A stretch of 43,075 nucleotides of DNA. It comes from Clostridia bacterium. Lineage in GTDB: Bacteria; Bacillota; Clostridia; Oscillospirales; CAG-272. The notes beneath the pieces are model-generated. The model saw only the letters and a list, made by a program, of their open reading frames with translations. It ran no database searches and was not told the origin of the DNA. The DNA lies in the NCBI GenBank assembly GCA_017456145.1, contig JAFTJZ010000021.1, positions 1-43,075 of the forward strand. The letters run 5' to 3'. Within the stretch, counting starts at the first letter, position 1. Each line of letters starts with the position of its first letter. Positions 8,317 to 15,887 of the stretch are shown here, in pieces. Both the position numbers and the translations under genes were made by a program.

Positions 8317-9819
8317 ATGAAAAGCAAATGGACCCGTCTTTTGGCGTTCGTCATGGTCGCTTGCATGATGTTTACGATGCTCGCCGCTTGTGCGGACGAC
8401 ACATCGGACGACGGCAAGGATCCCGAAAATCCGAGCAACACCGATACCCAACCCGGAAATACGGATGAGGATCCGGGTGAGGAAGATATCGTTTACACGG
8501 CAGAGGTGCCCGATGATTTCAGTGCGGGCGGCACGACCTTTACGGTCTATACTTATCCCGAAGAAGTTTTCGTATGGAAGGATTTCGACTGGCAGAATGC
8601 CGGTACGATCAACTCCGACCGCATCAATGACGCTGTTTTCCAGCGCAGCAGCCAGGTTGAGGAAGAGCTGGATATGACCATCGAATGGTACTGCGGTGCA
8701 TCGTATGGCGATCCCGCCGAATTTAAGACCGACATCACGTCCGGCGGCGGTGAATTTGACATTGGTAACGTGACCATGCTCAACCACATTGCCATGGTGC
8801 AGTCGGGACAGCTCGCCGAGATCAATTCGTACGGTGTGCTGGATCTGGAGGCACCCTGGTGGGACCCCAACATTCTGGCTGACCTTGCCATCAACGATAT
8901 GAACTTCTGCTTGACGGGTGATATCGGCACCATGTACAAGAGAAGTATCGCTGCGATCATCTTCAACAAGGATATGATGCAGGACATCGGTCAGGAGGAT
9001 CCTTATTCCTTGATCGATACGCACGAGTGGACCATTGACATGCTGATTGAGATGGCGGAGAACGTATCTCAGGATCTCGACACCAATGACGAGTGGGATG
9101 AAAACGACCGCTACGGTCTGGTTTACTTCTCTGATATGATGTGCGCACTGGAGATCGGTGCCGGTGTGACATTCGCCCAGATCGTCGACGGTGTTCCCGA
9201 GATGACCCTCAACTGCGAGGAGGCGGTCAACGTGCTGGAGACAGCATCCTACCTGCTGTTTGATGAGGAGCTTTCCTACAGCTGGTCCGCGCATAACAAG
9301 ACCGAGGAGACGGTCTGGACGATGTTCATGGCAGATCAGGCGCTGTTCTACTACGGTGAGCTGCACTCTGCTGAGGATATGCGCGCCAGCACCAGCAACT
9401 TTGGTATCATGCCCATGCCTTTGTACGACGAATATCAGGAATCTTATCACCACACCGTCAACCCCAACGTCGCGGCTGTGATCGTCATTCCGATCACTAA
9501 CCAGGAAGATCTGGTGACCAGCTACGCACTGGACTCTCTGGGTGCTGCCTCCAAGAACATTCTGACGCCTGCTTATTATGACATCAACCTCAAGGGTATC
9601 GTCAGCCGCGACGAAGAATCCGCCGTTTCGCTGGATCTGATTCTGAGCACACTGTCCTACGACCCGGGTTATCTGTATATTTCCGAGGCAGGCCTGATGC
9701 TCCGCGAGCTGACCAACGCGAAATCCGATGCCTTCGCATCCAAGTACTCCGCGCAGGAGTCCGTCATGAACTCCAAGATCGAGAAGATCGTCGAGGCCAT
9801 TGCCGACAAGTATTCGTAA
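8317..9819 (+). CDS. Extracellular solute-binding lipoprotein, paralogue A
   Basis: A 500-residue surface lipoprotein. ATG 8317 is chosen over the in-frame GTG at 8290 because AAGGAG (8304-8309) precedes it at the right distance. The signal peptide ends in the lipobox LAAC with Cys25, followed by an acidic, Asn/Pro-rich tether to about residue 57. The mature domain resembles extracellular solute-binding proteins and is a distant relative of the 733-2247 product. It is almost identical to the protein at 10056. Outside the signal peptide I count 29 differences, 23 of them in three patches (213-221, 256-286, 322-333). It is monocistronic (promoter 8223, terminator 9835) and has no permease genes nearby. 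The ligand is unknown. Confidence 0.85.
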   Translation: MKSKWTRLLAFVMVACMMFTMLAACADDTSDDGKDPENPSNTDTQPGNTDEDPGEEDIVYTAEVPDDFSAGGTTFTVYTYPEEVFVWKDFDWQNAGTINSDRINDAVFQRSSQVEEELDMTIEWYCGASYGDPAEFKTDITSGGGEFDIGNVTMLNHIAMVQSGQLAEINSYGVLDLEAPWWDPNILADLAINDMNFCLTGDIGTMYKRSIAAIIFNKDMMQDIGQEDPYSLIDTHEWTIDMLIEMAENVSQDLDTNDEWDENDRYGLVYFSDMMCALEIGAGVTFAQIVDGVPEMTLNCEEAVNVLETASYLLFDEELSYSWSAHNKTEETVWTMFMADQALFYYGELHSAEDMRASTSNFGIMPMPLYDEYQESYHHTVNPNVAAVIVIPITNQEDLVTSYALDSLGAASKNILTPAYYDINLKGIVSRDEESAVSLDLILSTLSYDPGYLYISEAGLMLRELTNAKSDAFASKYSAQESVMNSKIEKIVEAIADKYS

Positions 9820-9834
9820 TATCAATTTTACAAG

Positions 9835-9870
9835 GAAACCGCCTCACATTTGTGGGGCGGTTTCTTTTTG
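9835..9870 (+). terminator. Terminator of paralogue A
   Basis: GAAACCGCC...GGCGGTTTC helix (9835-9864) followed by a T-run. Confidence 0.85.
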
Positions 9871-9920
9871 GGTGATGGCGTTCTTTGCGTGATAAAACGG
9901 ATAAAGTTGGTGCCAAGATT

Positions 9921-9989
9921 TATGAATACGGGCGTTTTAGTTACGAATACGGTCGTTTGCTTGCATTTTTTGGCGTATCATGTTATTAT
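9921..9989 (+). promoter_or_regulatory. Promoter of paralogue B with 21-bp-spaced direct repeats upstream
   Basis: The promoter is TTGCAT (9961-9966), 17 bp, TATTAT (9984-9989). Immediately upstream lie two 17-bp direct repeats that match at 15 positions, TATGAATACGGGCGTTT (9921-9937) and TACGAATACGGTCGTTT (9942-9958). They are offset by 21 bp, two helical turns, so they face the same side of the DNA. A weak -35 with adjacent phased repeats is a typical activator-binding layout. Paralogue A lacks these repeats. Confidence 0.6.
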
Positions 9990-10055
9990 AAATATATAAT
10001 TATAATGATCGGTCGATGGGCGATACGACCTGCGACCGAGGAAAAGAGGTAAACC

Positions 10056-11558
10056 ATGAACAGAGCATTCTTACGCGCGGTGTCGCTTTTCTTGATCGCT
10101 TGCATGATGTTTACGATGCTCGTCGCTTGTGCGGACGACACATCGGACGACGGCAAGGATCCCGAAAATCCGAGCAACACCGATACCCAACCCGGAAATA
10201 CAGATGAGGATCCGGGTGAGGAAGATATCATTTACACGGCAGAGGTGCCCGACGATTTCAGTGCGGGCGGCACGACCTTTACGGTCTATACTTATCCCGA
10301 AGAAATCTTCGTATGGAAGGATTTCGACTGGCAGAATGCCGGCACGATCAACTCCGACCGCATCAATGACGCTGTTTTCCAGCGCAGCAGCCAGGTTGAG
10401 GAAGAGCTGGATATGACCATCGAATGGTACTGCGGTGCATCGTATGGCGATCCCGCTGAGTTTAAGACCGACATCACGTCCGGCGGCGGTGAATTTGACA
10501 TTGGTAACGTAACCATGCTCAACCACATTGCCATGGTGCAGTCGGGACAGCTCGCCGAGATCAATTCGTACGGTGTGCTGGATCTGGAGGCACCCTGGTG
10601 GGACCCCAACATTCTGGGTGACCTTGCCATCAACGATATGAACTTCTGTTTGACGGGTGACATCGGAACCATGTACAAGAGAAGTATTGCCGTTATCCTG
10701 TTCAATAAGGTGTTGATGCAGGACATCGGTCAGGAGGATCCTTATTCCTTGATCGACACGCACGAGTGGACCATTGACATGCTGATTGAGATGGCGGAGA
10801 ACGTATCTCAGGATCTTGACGCAAACGGTGAGTATGACGATCAGGATCGCTACGGTATGGTTTATTTCGCTGACGTACTCTGTGCTTTGGAGATCGGCGC
10901 GGGCGTTCAGTACGCCCAGATCGTCGACGGTGTTCCCGAGATGACCCTCAACTGCGAGGAGGCGGTCAACGTGCTGGAGACAGCATCCTACCTGCTGTTT
11001 GACGAGGAGCTGTCTTATAACGTCACCTCCAATGGGCAGACCGAGGAGACCATGTGGACCATGTTCATGGCAGATCAGGCGCTGTTCTACTACGGTGAGC
11101 TGCACTCTGCTGAGGATATGCGCGCCAGCACCAGCAACTTTGGTATCATGCCCATGCCTCTGTACGACAAGTATCAGGAGTCTTATCACCACACCGTCAA
11201 CCCCAACGTCGCTGCTGTGATCGTTATTCCGATCACCAACCAGGAGGATCTGGTGACCAGCTACGCATTGGACTCTTTGGGTGCTGCCTCCAAGAACATT
11301 CTGACGCCTGCTTATTATGACATCAACCTCAAGGGTATCGTCAGCCGCGACGAAGAATCCGCCGTTTCGCTGGATCTGATCATCAGCACGCTGTCCTACG
11401 ACCCGGGTTATCTTTATATTTCCGAGGCAGGTCTGATGCTCCGCGAGCTGACCAACGCGAAATCCGATGCCTTCGCATCCAAGTACACCGCGCAGGAGTC
11501 CGTCATGAACTCCAAGATCGAGAAGATCGTCGAGGCAATTGCCGACAAGTATTCGTAA
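10056..11558 (+). CDS. Extracellular solute-binding lipoprotein, paralogue B
   Basis: A 500-residue lipoprotein and near duplicate of the 8317-9819 product in tandem. The ribosome binding site is AGAGG before ATG 10056. The first 14 residues of the signal peptide are unrelated to those of paralogue A, but identity begins abruptly at ACMMFTML and runs through Cys25 and the whole acidic tether. The remaining differences concentrate in residues 213-221, 256-286 and 322-333. Its promoter also differs (phased direct repeats). So the pair is diversified in signal peptide, control and three internal patches while the rest is kept nearly constant. Likely a binding protein with altered ligand preference. 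The ligand is unknown. Confidence 0.85.
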   Translation: MNRAFLRAVSLFLIACMMFTMLVACADDTSDDGKDPENPSNTDTQPGNTDEDPGEEDIIYTAEVPDDFSAGGTTFTVYTYPEEIFVWKDFDWQNAGTINSDRINDAVFQRSSQVEEELDMTIEWYCGASYGDPAEFKTDITSGGGEFDIGNVTMLNHIAMVQSGQLAEINSYGVLDLEAPWWDPNILGDLAINDMNFCLTGDIGTMYKRSIAVILFNKVLMQDIGQEDPYSLIDTHEWTIDMLIEMAENVSQDLDANGEYDDQDRYGMVYFADVLCALEIGAGVQYAQIVDGVPEMTLNCEEAVNVLETASYLLFDEELSYNVTSNGQTEETMWTMFMADQALFYYGELHSAEDMRASTSNFGIMPMPLYDKYQESYHHTVNPNVAAVIVIPITNQEDLVTSYALDSLGAASKNILTPAYYDINLKGIVSRDEESAVSLDLIISTLSYDPGYLYISEAGLMLRELTNAKSDAFASKYTAQESVMNSKIEKIVEAIADKYS

Positions 11559-11569
11559 GTTGTTTATAT

Positions 11570-11600
11570 GAAAGCTCTCCGATAGGGGGAGCTTTCTTTT
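11570..11600 (+). terminator. Terminator of paralogue B
   Basis: GAAAGCTC...GGGAGCTTTC hairpin followed by TTTT. Confidence 0.8.
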
Positions 11601-11609
11601 ATATAAAAG

Positions 11610-11645
11610 CGTCTCTTCCGCGGTGGCACGGAAGAGACGTTTTTT
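11610..11645. terminator. Bidirectional terminator, 3' end of the S24 repressor gene
   Basis: CGTCTCTTCCG (11610-11620) pairs perfectly with CGGAAGAGACG (11629-11639). T-runs are present on both strands. It serves the minus-strand gene ending at 11644. Confidence 0.85.
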
Positions 11646-12267
11646 AATGGAGCATGGTTTGGACAAACAGAGCCTCTCCCATGATGCGAACCTGCTCCAG
11701 CTCGTTTCCGACGAAGACCAGTGGACGGTAGGCGGGATTTTCCGGCATGAGGATCAGTTGTTGCTTTTCCGGCGTATAGTAAACGCGTTTGAGGGTTGCC
11801 TCGTCGCCGATGACGACGATTGCGATCTTGCCGTTATCTACCACGTCGCAGTGGCGAAAGAAAACAAGGTCTCCATCGTGAATATGGGCGCCGATCATGC
11901 TGTCGCCCTTGGCGCGCAAGACAAAATCAGCCTCCTGATCCGAGCCCAGGGGAACGGAATATTCGTGCTCTTCATCGGCATAGATCGGCTCGCCGCAGGC
12001 GATCTCTCCAAGAAGGGGGACGCGCCGATGGACGACGGGGGTGACGTTGGGGAAGTCGGGGGCAGCGGTCTTACCCGTCAGCAGGTAATCCACGCTGACG
12101 CCGAGATAATCGGCGATCTTGTCCATGTACTTGCTGTACGAAAAGATGCGTCCGCTTTTCCAATCGGTGACGCGCTGGGGGGTAATGCCGAGATGGTCGG
12201 CAAGGTCCTTATGCTTTTTTCCCTGCAGCTTCAGCAGCTCGAAGGTTCGTTTCAAAAAATCATCCAT
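11644..12267 (-). CDS. XRE-family repressor with S24 (LexA/CI-like) self-cleavage domain
   Basis: A 207-residue phage-type repressor. Residues 1-65 are an XRE helix-turn-helix (LADHLGITPQRVTDWKSGR, then KIADYLGVSVDYLL). A short linker leads to the S24 peptidase domain with GEIACGEP as the likely cleavage site. The scissile bond would be Ala-Cys or Cys-Gly, and Cys-Gly is used by P22 C2 repressor. The catalytic Ser is in GDSMIG and the catalytic Lys in DEATLKRVY. Such proteins are inactivated by RecA filaments and so tie their targets to DNA damage. It differs from LexA, which has a winged-helix N-terminus. ATG 12267 follows AAGGAA. It is divergent from the small Cys-rich gene at 12556, whose promoter carries a palindrome that is a good operator candidate. 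Confidence 0.88.
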   Translation of the reverse strand: MDDFLKRTFELLKLQGKKHKDLADHLGITPQRVTDWKSGRIFSYSKYMDKIADYLGVSVDYLLTGKTAAPDFPNVTPVVHRRVPLLGEIACGEPIYADEEHEYSVPLGSDQEADFVLRAKGDSMIGAHIHDGDLVFFRHCDVVDNGKIAIVVIGDEATLKRVYYTPEKQQLILMPENPAYRPLVFVGNELEQVRIMGEALFVQTMLH

Positions 12268-12328
12268 GGTGTAAGTATTCCTTTTTCGTTGATTTTTATA
12301 AAAATACCAAAAAATATATAAAAACCTA

Positions 12329-12357
12329 TTGACAATACTGAAAATCAGTAGTATAAT
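12329..12357 (+). promoter_or_regulatory. Promoter with a perfect operator-like palindrome in its spacer
   Basis: TTGACA (12329-12334), 17 bp, TATAAT (12352-12357). The spacer holds TACTGAAAATCAGTA (12336-12350), a perfect 6-3-6 palindrome. A bound repressor would directly exclude RNA polymerase. The 10-mer AAAATCAGTA recurs at 12480-12489, preceded by an inverted CTGA at 12467-12470, which suggests a second operator. Confidence 0.75.
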
Positions 12358-12555
12358 AATAGGGAACCGAGGAAAAACTCTTGCTTTTGGTATGAAATTA
12401 AAAAAGAAAAAGCGTGATTGGTTCTCAAAACGGAGTAGTGGATGCGGAAAAGAGACTTTTAAGCCCCTGAAAAGTTCGCAAAATCAGTATACCACATTTT
12501 TTCACGGTTGTCAAGAGGGTTTTACGAAAAATGAGTATTTTTTAGAAAGGAACAA

Positions 12556-12783
12556 ATGAAAATGACGTACGAAACGATGAGCAATGCAAGCAAAAACAGA
12601 TATCATTCCGCAAGGGGAGGCAGATGCGTGGAGCAGGATCGCTACCATCCGTGTCCTGCGTGCGAATATTGCACCAGAGAAAAGATTCCCGATCGCTGTA
12701 CCTGCTTTCGGCAGTGTGTGAAATATCGGACCTGGTTGGCGCGCACTTGGCGGGCGGTCACAGCACCGCTTTTGCGAGATTGA
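12556..12783 (+). CDS. Small Cys-rich protein, candidate repressor target
   Basis: A 75-residue basic protein preceded by AAAGG five nt before ATG 12556. The C-terminal half carries C-x2-C-x2-C, then P-x2-C-x-C-x3-C, with Y-x2-W-x6-W, a metal-binding knuckle-like layout. Short proteins with this Cys/Trp pattern occur in Clostridia near phage-type genes, but I do not know their function. It is transcribed divergently from the S24 repressor, from the promoter with the palindromic operator, after a leader of about 190 nt. It may therefore be a DNA-damage-induced gene. Confidence 0.6.
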   Translation: MKMTYETMSNASKNRYHSARGGRCVEQDRYHPCPACEYCTREKIPDRCTCFRQCVKYRTWLARTWRAVTAPLLRD

Positions 12784-12998
12784 TGAGGGGCAGCGCCCTG
12801 CGTAAAGCGCGAGAGGCGGGGCGCAGCCCCGAGCCCCGCAAGAGAAACTTTTTGAAAAAAGTTTCTCTTGACTCTTCAAAAACCTTAATTTATGGGTGAA
12901 GAGATGAATGTTTTTGATTCAGAGGTTTTGGAGATTCCCAAGAACCTTTATCAAAAGGTTCTTGGGCGGGTGCAGGGCAGCGCCCTGCGTTTCTCCTC
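12784..12998. repeat. Cluster of intergenic hairpins (dispersed repeat family)
   Basis: No gene is visible. The stretch is almost all inverted repeats: CAAGAGAAACTTTTT-G-AAAAAAGTTTCTCTTG (12839-12870), CCCAAGAACCTTT (12937-12949) pairing with AAAGGTTCTTGGG (12954-12966), and the GGGCAGCGCCCTGCG motif twice (near 12788 and 12974). The first hairpin shares its apical part with the one behind uvrA (21961-21994). It may terminate the small gene at 12783 and the minus-strand trmO. Confidence 0.7.
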
Positions 12999-13703
12999 TC
13001 AAATTGGGGTAACATCCTCAACGCGGAGGTGATTGCCATTCACAAAAAAGACAATATTATGTCCGGCAAAGTAGACGCCGTATTCTCTTGTGGGGTCATT
13101 TTGATAAGAAGGGCGAGGGTCATTTTCCAACACGGCAATGGCGGCGGCGCGGCGATCCTCGGGCAGACGGGAGAGCAGCGGCGCGGGAAAGGTGACGGTG
13201 AGCGCATGGCTTTGCAGCGGCTCGGCAAAGCCACCCGCGGCATCGGGATGGGAATCGGTATAAGGAAGGTAGGGCTTGATGTCGTAGATAGGGGTGCCAT
13301 CCATCAGATCCGCACCTGCTACATGAAGAACGCAGCCCTGCGTTTCGGTCGCCTCTACTCCCAAGAGTCGAACCGACGAGAGCCCGATGGGGTTAGGGCG
13401 GAAGGGAGAGCGAGTGGCAAAAACGCCCATCGGAGTGTTGCCGCCGAGGCGAGGCGGCCGCACCATCGGCTGCCATTTTTGGCGAATGGACTCGGAGAAT
13501 TGCCACAGCAGCCAGAGATGCGAAAAGCCCTCGATCCCCCGAAGAGCGTCGGGATTGCGGTATTCGGGGGCGAAAACAATGGTGCCTCGCAGCTCATCGA
13601 CCAGCCCGCTTTGCCGCGGGATGCCGAATTTGGCGGGGAAATCGGTATGGATGTGTGCGATAACGACAAACGATGTATCGCGGTTATTGTTGCTTTTCAT
13701 CAT
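12999..13703 (-). CDS. trmO: tRNA (N6-threonylcarbamoyladenosine37-N6)-methyltransferase TrmO
   Basis: A 234-residue TsaA/YaeB-fold protein that adds a methyl group to t6A37 of certain tRNAs using S-adenosylmethionine. Family signatures: AHIHTDFPAKFGIPRQSGLV at the N-terminus, IEGFSHLWLLWQFS, GVFATRSPFRPNPIGLSSVRL, GADLMDGTPIYDIKPYLPYTD, and a C-terminal DPRPSYQND....YGVYFAG. The start is set at 13703 because AGGAG lies 5-9 nt upstream. An in-frame extension to 13763 would run through the terminator of the preceding gene. Length is normal for TrmO. Confidence 0.92.
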   Translation of the reverse strand: MMKSNNNRDTSFVVIAHIHTDFPAKFGIPRQSGLVDELRGTIVFAPEYRNPDALRGIEGFSHLWLLWQFSESIRQKWQPMVRPPRLGGNTPMGVFATRSPFRPNPIGLSSVRLLGVEATETQGCVLHVAGADLMDGTPIYDIKPYLPYTDSHPDAAGGFAEPLQSHALTVTFPAPLLSRLPEDRRAAAIAVLENDPRPSYQNDPTREYGVYFAGHNIVFFVNGNHLRVEDVTPI

Positions 13704-13728
13704 GCTTGCTCCTCTTCTCCACAAAAAT

Positions 13729-13787
13729 CTGCCCGCTTTGCAGTGCTGCTGCGACTTACGCACGCGAACGCACCGCGGAGCGGGCAG
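13729..13787 (-). terminator. Terminator of the Na/Pi cotransporter gene
   Basis: On the minus strand CTGCCCGCT (13787-13779) pairs with AGCGGGCAG (13737-13729) around an internally paired loop. ATTTTTG follows. It lies between the cotransporter stop and the trmO ribosome binding site. Confidence 0.65.
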
Positions 13788-13796
13788 TTGGTTATT

Positions 13797-15554
13797 TTAG
13801 TTGCGCAGCAGATATTTCTGCGCGAAGGATTCGTATTGCGTACGGTAATCGTTGCTTTGGGTACGGGTCAGACGCAACGACTCGTGCAGGTTCATATTGC
13901 GTTCGTGCACGTCGATCACGCAGCCGGCGATGTTGGAGCAATGATCCGCGGTGCGCTCCAGGTTGGTCAGCAGATCAGACAGGACAAAGCCCGCCTCGAC
14001 GCTGCAGCCGCCCTGCTGCAGCCGCAGAATGTGCTGCGTACGCATCCATTCCTTAAGCTTGTCGATGACCTGCTCCAGCGGCTCGACCGTACCCGCTGCC
14101 GCCAGATCGTCCTCAATGAAGGCAAGCGAGGTCAATTGCAGCACCTCGCCAACGGCGGCGCACAGGCGATTGAGCTCTTCGGTCGCGGCATCGGAGAGGC
14201 GGATGCTCTTCTCCCGCAGCTCCTCGACCGATTCGATCAGATTGACCGCGTGGTCGGATATGCGCTCAAAGTCGCCGATGACCTTGAGATATTTGGTTGC
14301 CTCGGCACTGTGGCTGTCACCCAGCTGCCGTGCACTGAGCTTGATGAGATAGGTACCGATCATATCCTCATAACGGTCGGTCTCATCCTCGACGTCTCGT
14401 ACCTGTCGGGCAAGCTCGGGCGTGTAGGAGGTCATGGCGGAGAGTGCGAGGTTCATCGCGTAGATGGCGCGTTCAGCCATGGTATTGACCTGAATGTGGC
14501 AACGCTCCAGAGCAACAGCGGGTGTGTTGAGCAGACGCTCGTCAAGCACGGTAACCGACTCGGGCACGTCGCTTTGCTTTTCCGGAACGATGCGATAGGC
14601 AAGCTTTTCCAGAAGGGAGGACATGGGGAGCAGCAAGACCGTGCAGGCAATGTTGAAGGCAGAGTGTGCGACGGCGATGGAGGCGGCGTCTGCCGAGGCA
14701 TTGATAAAGGTATCGGGGAGGAAGAACGCCTTGGCGATCCAGAATACCGTCAGCCAGATAGCCGTACCGATGATGTTGAAGAAAAGGTGAACGACGGCGG
14801 CACGGCGCGCGTTGCGGTTAGTGCCGACGGAGGAGATCATAGCGGTCACACAGGTACCGATGTTCTGACCCATGATGATCGGGATCGCAGTGCCGATGGT
14901 GATCTGTCCTGTAACGGTCAACGCCTGCAAAATACCGACGGAGGCCGAGCTGGACTGGATGATCGCCGTGACAGCGGCACCGACAAGAACGCCGAGGATC
15001 GGATTGGAGAACATGACAAACAGATTCTGGAAGGCGGGAACGTCACGCAGCCCCTCAACCGAGGCGGACATGGCATCCATACCGAACATCAAAACGGCAA
15101 AGCCGAGAAGAATGACACCCGTGTCCTTCTTCTTGGAGCTCTTGCAGAACATATAGAAAATGATACCGATCAGGGCAAGAACGGGCGTGAAGGAGGTGGG
15201 CTTGAGCAGCTTTAAGAAGATATTGTCGGCACTGATGGCACCAAGGCTGAGAATCCAAGCGGTGACGGTCGTACCGACGTTGGCTCCCATGATCACGTTG
15301 ATGGATTGACGGAGTGACATCAGACCCGAGTTGACAAAGCCGACGACCATGACCGTGGTAGCGGAGGAGCTTTGAATGACGGCGGTCACGCCAAGACCGG
15401 TCAGAAAACCGGCGATCTTGTTGGAGGTGAGTCGTCCGAGCAGACTTTGCAGACTGCTGCCGGCGCGGCGCTCCAAGGCTTGTCCCATCAGGTTCATACC
15501 GAACAGGAACAGGCACAGACCGCCGATGAGCGATAATACGTTGAAAATATCCAT
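13797..15554 (-). CDS. Na+/phosphate cotransporter (NptA/PNaS family) with PhoU-like C-terminus
   Basis: A 585-residue membrane protein. The N-terminal half (about 1-310) has eight or more hydrophobic segments and the two inverted QSSSA repeats that mark the Na/Pi cotransporter family (TAVIQSSSATTVMVVGFVNSG near 57 and TAIIQSSSASVGILQAL near 205), with GANVGTTVTAW and GQNIGTCVTAM following them. The C-terminal ~220 residues are soluble and helical, with two PhoU-like helical bundles (RQVRDVEDETDRYEDMIGTYLIKL, ISDHAVNLIESVEELREKS). Predicted to import phosphate with sodium, the PhoU part probably being regulatory. ATG 15554 follows AAAGGAT. It is transcribed alone. Confidence 0.9.
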   Translation of the reverse strand: MDIFNVLSLIGGLCLFLFGMNLMGQALERRAGSSLQSLLGRLTSNKIAGFLTGLGVTAVIQSSSATTVMVVGFVNSGLMSLRQSINVIMGANVGTTVTAWILSLGAISADNIFLKLLKPTSFTPVLALIGIIFYMFCKSSKKKDTGVILLGFAVLMFGMDAMSASVEGLRDVPAFQNLFVMFSNPILGVLVGAAVTAIIQSSSASVGILQALTVTGQITIGTAIPIIMGQNIGTCVTAMISSVGTNRNARRAAVVHLFFNIIGTAIWLTVFWIAKAFFLPDTFINASADAASIAVAHSAFNIACTVLLLPMSSLLEKLAYRIVPEKQSDVPESVTVLDERLLNTPAVALERCHIQVNTMAERAIYAMNLALSAMTSYTPELARQVRDVEDETDRYEDMIGTYLIKLSARQLGDSHSAEATKYLKVIGDFERISDHAVNLIESVEELREKSIRLSDAATEELNRLCAAVGEVLQLTSLAFIEDDLAAAGTVEPLEQVIDKLKEWMRTQHILRLQQGGCSVEAGFVLSDLLTNLERTADHCSNIAGCVIDVHERNMNLHESLRLTRTQSNDYRTQYESFAQKYLLRN

Positions 15555-15887
15555 GTGGAAATCCTTTCTGTAAATAAATACCTTATATATAAAGCGGAAA
15601 ACCGCTTATTACTTCGATACGGAAATTTGATCCGATCCTACCTCATTTTACATTATATCACAAAATTTGATTTTTGTATATCGGCAAGCGGTACAAATTT
15701 GCCGAAATGAGCCGATGGACTATAAACAAAACAAACAAAGTGCTTGAGAAAAAAAGTAATCTCGGCGCATAACCTTGATCCCAAATATGTTGAGAATATG
15801 TTGAGAGACTTCCTGCAAAAAACTCTTTACAAAGCGCTGATTTTGTGGTATCATATTAGGAGAGAATTTAGACGTGGAGGTGTGAGG
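15555..15887. promoter_or_regulatory. Divergent promoter region between nptA-like gene and uvrB
   Basis: Minus strand: TATACA (15680-15675), 17 bp, TATAAT (15657-15652) is a candidate promoter for the cotransporter. Downstream in its leader is a perfect palindrome AAGCGG-AAAA-CCGCTT (15592-15607). Plus strand: TTTACA (15826-15831), 17 bp, TATCAT (15849-15854) is the likely uvrB promoter. Upstream of it is a tandem 11-bp repeat AATATGTTGAG (15784-15794 and 15795-15805). I see no further gene in the gap. Confidence 0.6.

Noticed and set aside
8143-9825. Very long minus-strand open frame antisense to lipoprotein A (and a twin at 10071-11666 antisense to B)
   Set aside because: Both are mirror frames of strongly biased codons in the real genes. 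They lack plausible ribosome binding sites and their products are His/Val/Leu-rich with no domain pattern. The antisense frames at 691-1884 and 15720-17936 are rejected on the same grounds.
12329-12559. 76-codon frame starting inside the promoter at 12329
   Set aside because: Its start codon is part of the -35 hexamer, so it cannot be translated from that promoter. I see no ribosome binding site.
13029-15215. 728-codon plus-strand frame over trmO and the cotransporter
   Set aside because: It is antisense to two clearly identifiable proteins and crosses the terminator between them. Its translation shows no recognisable family.
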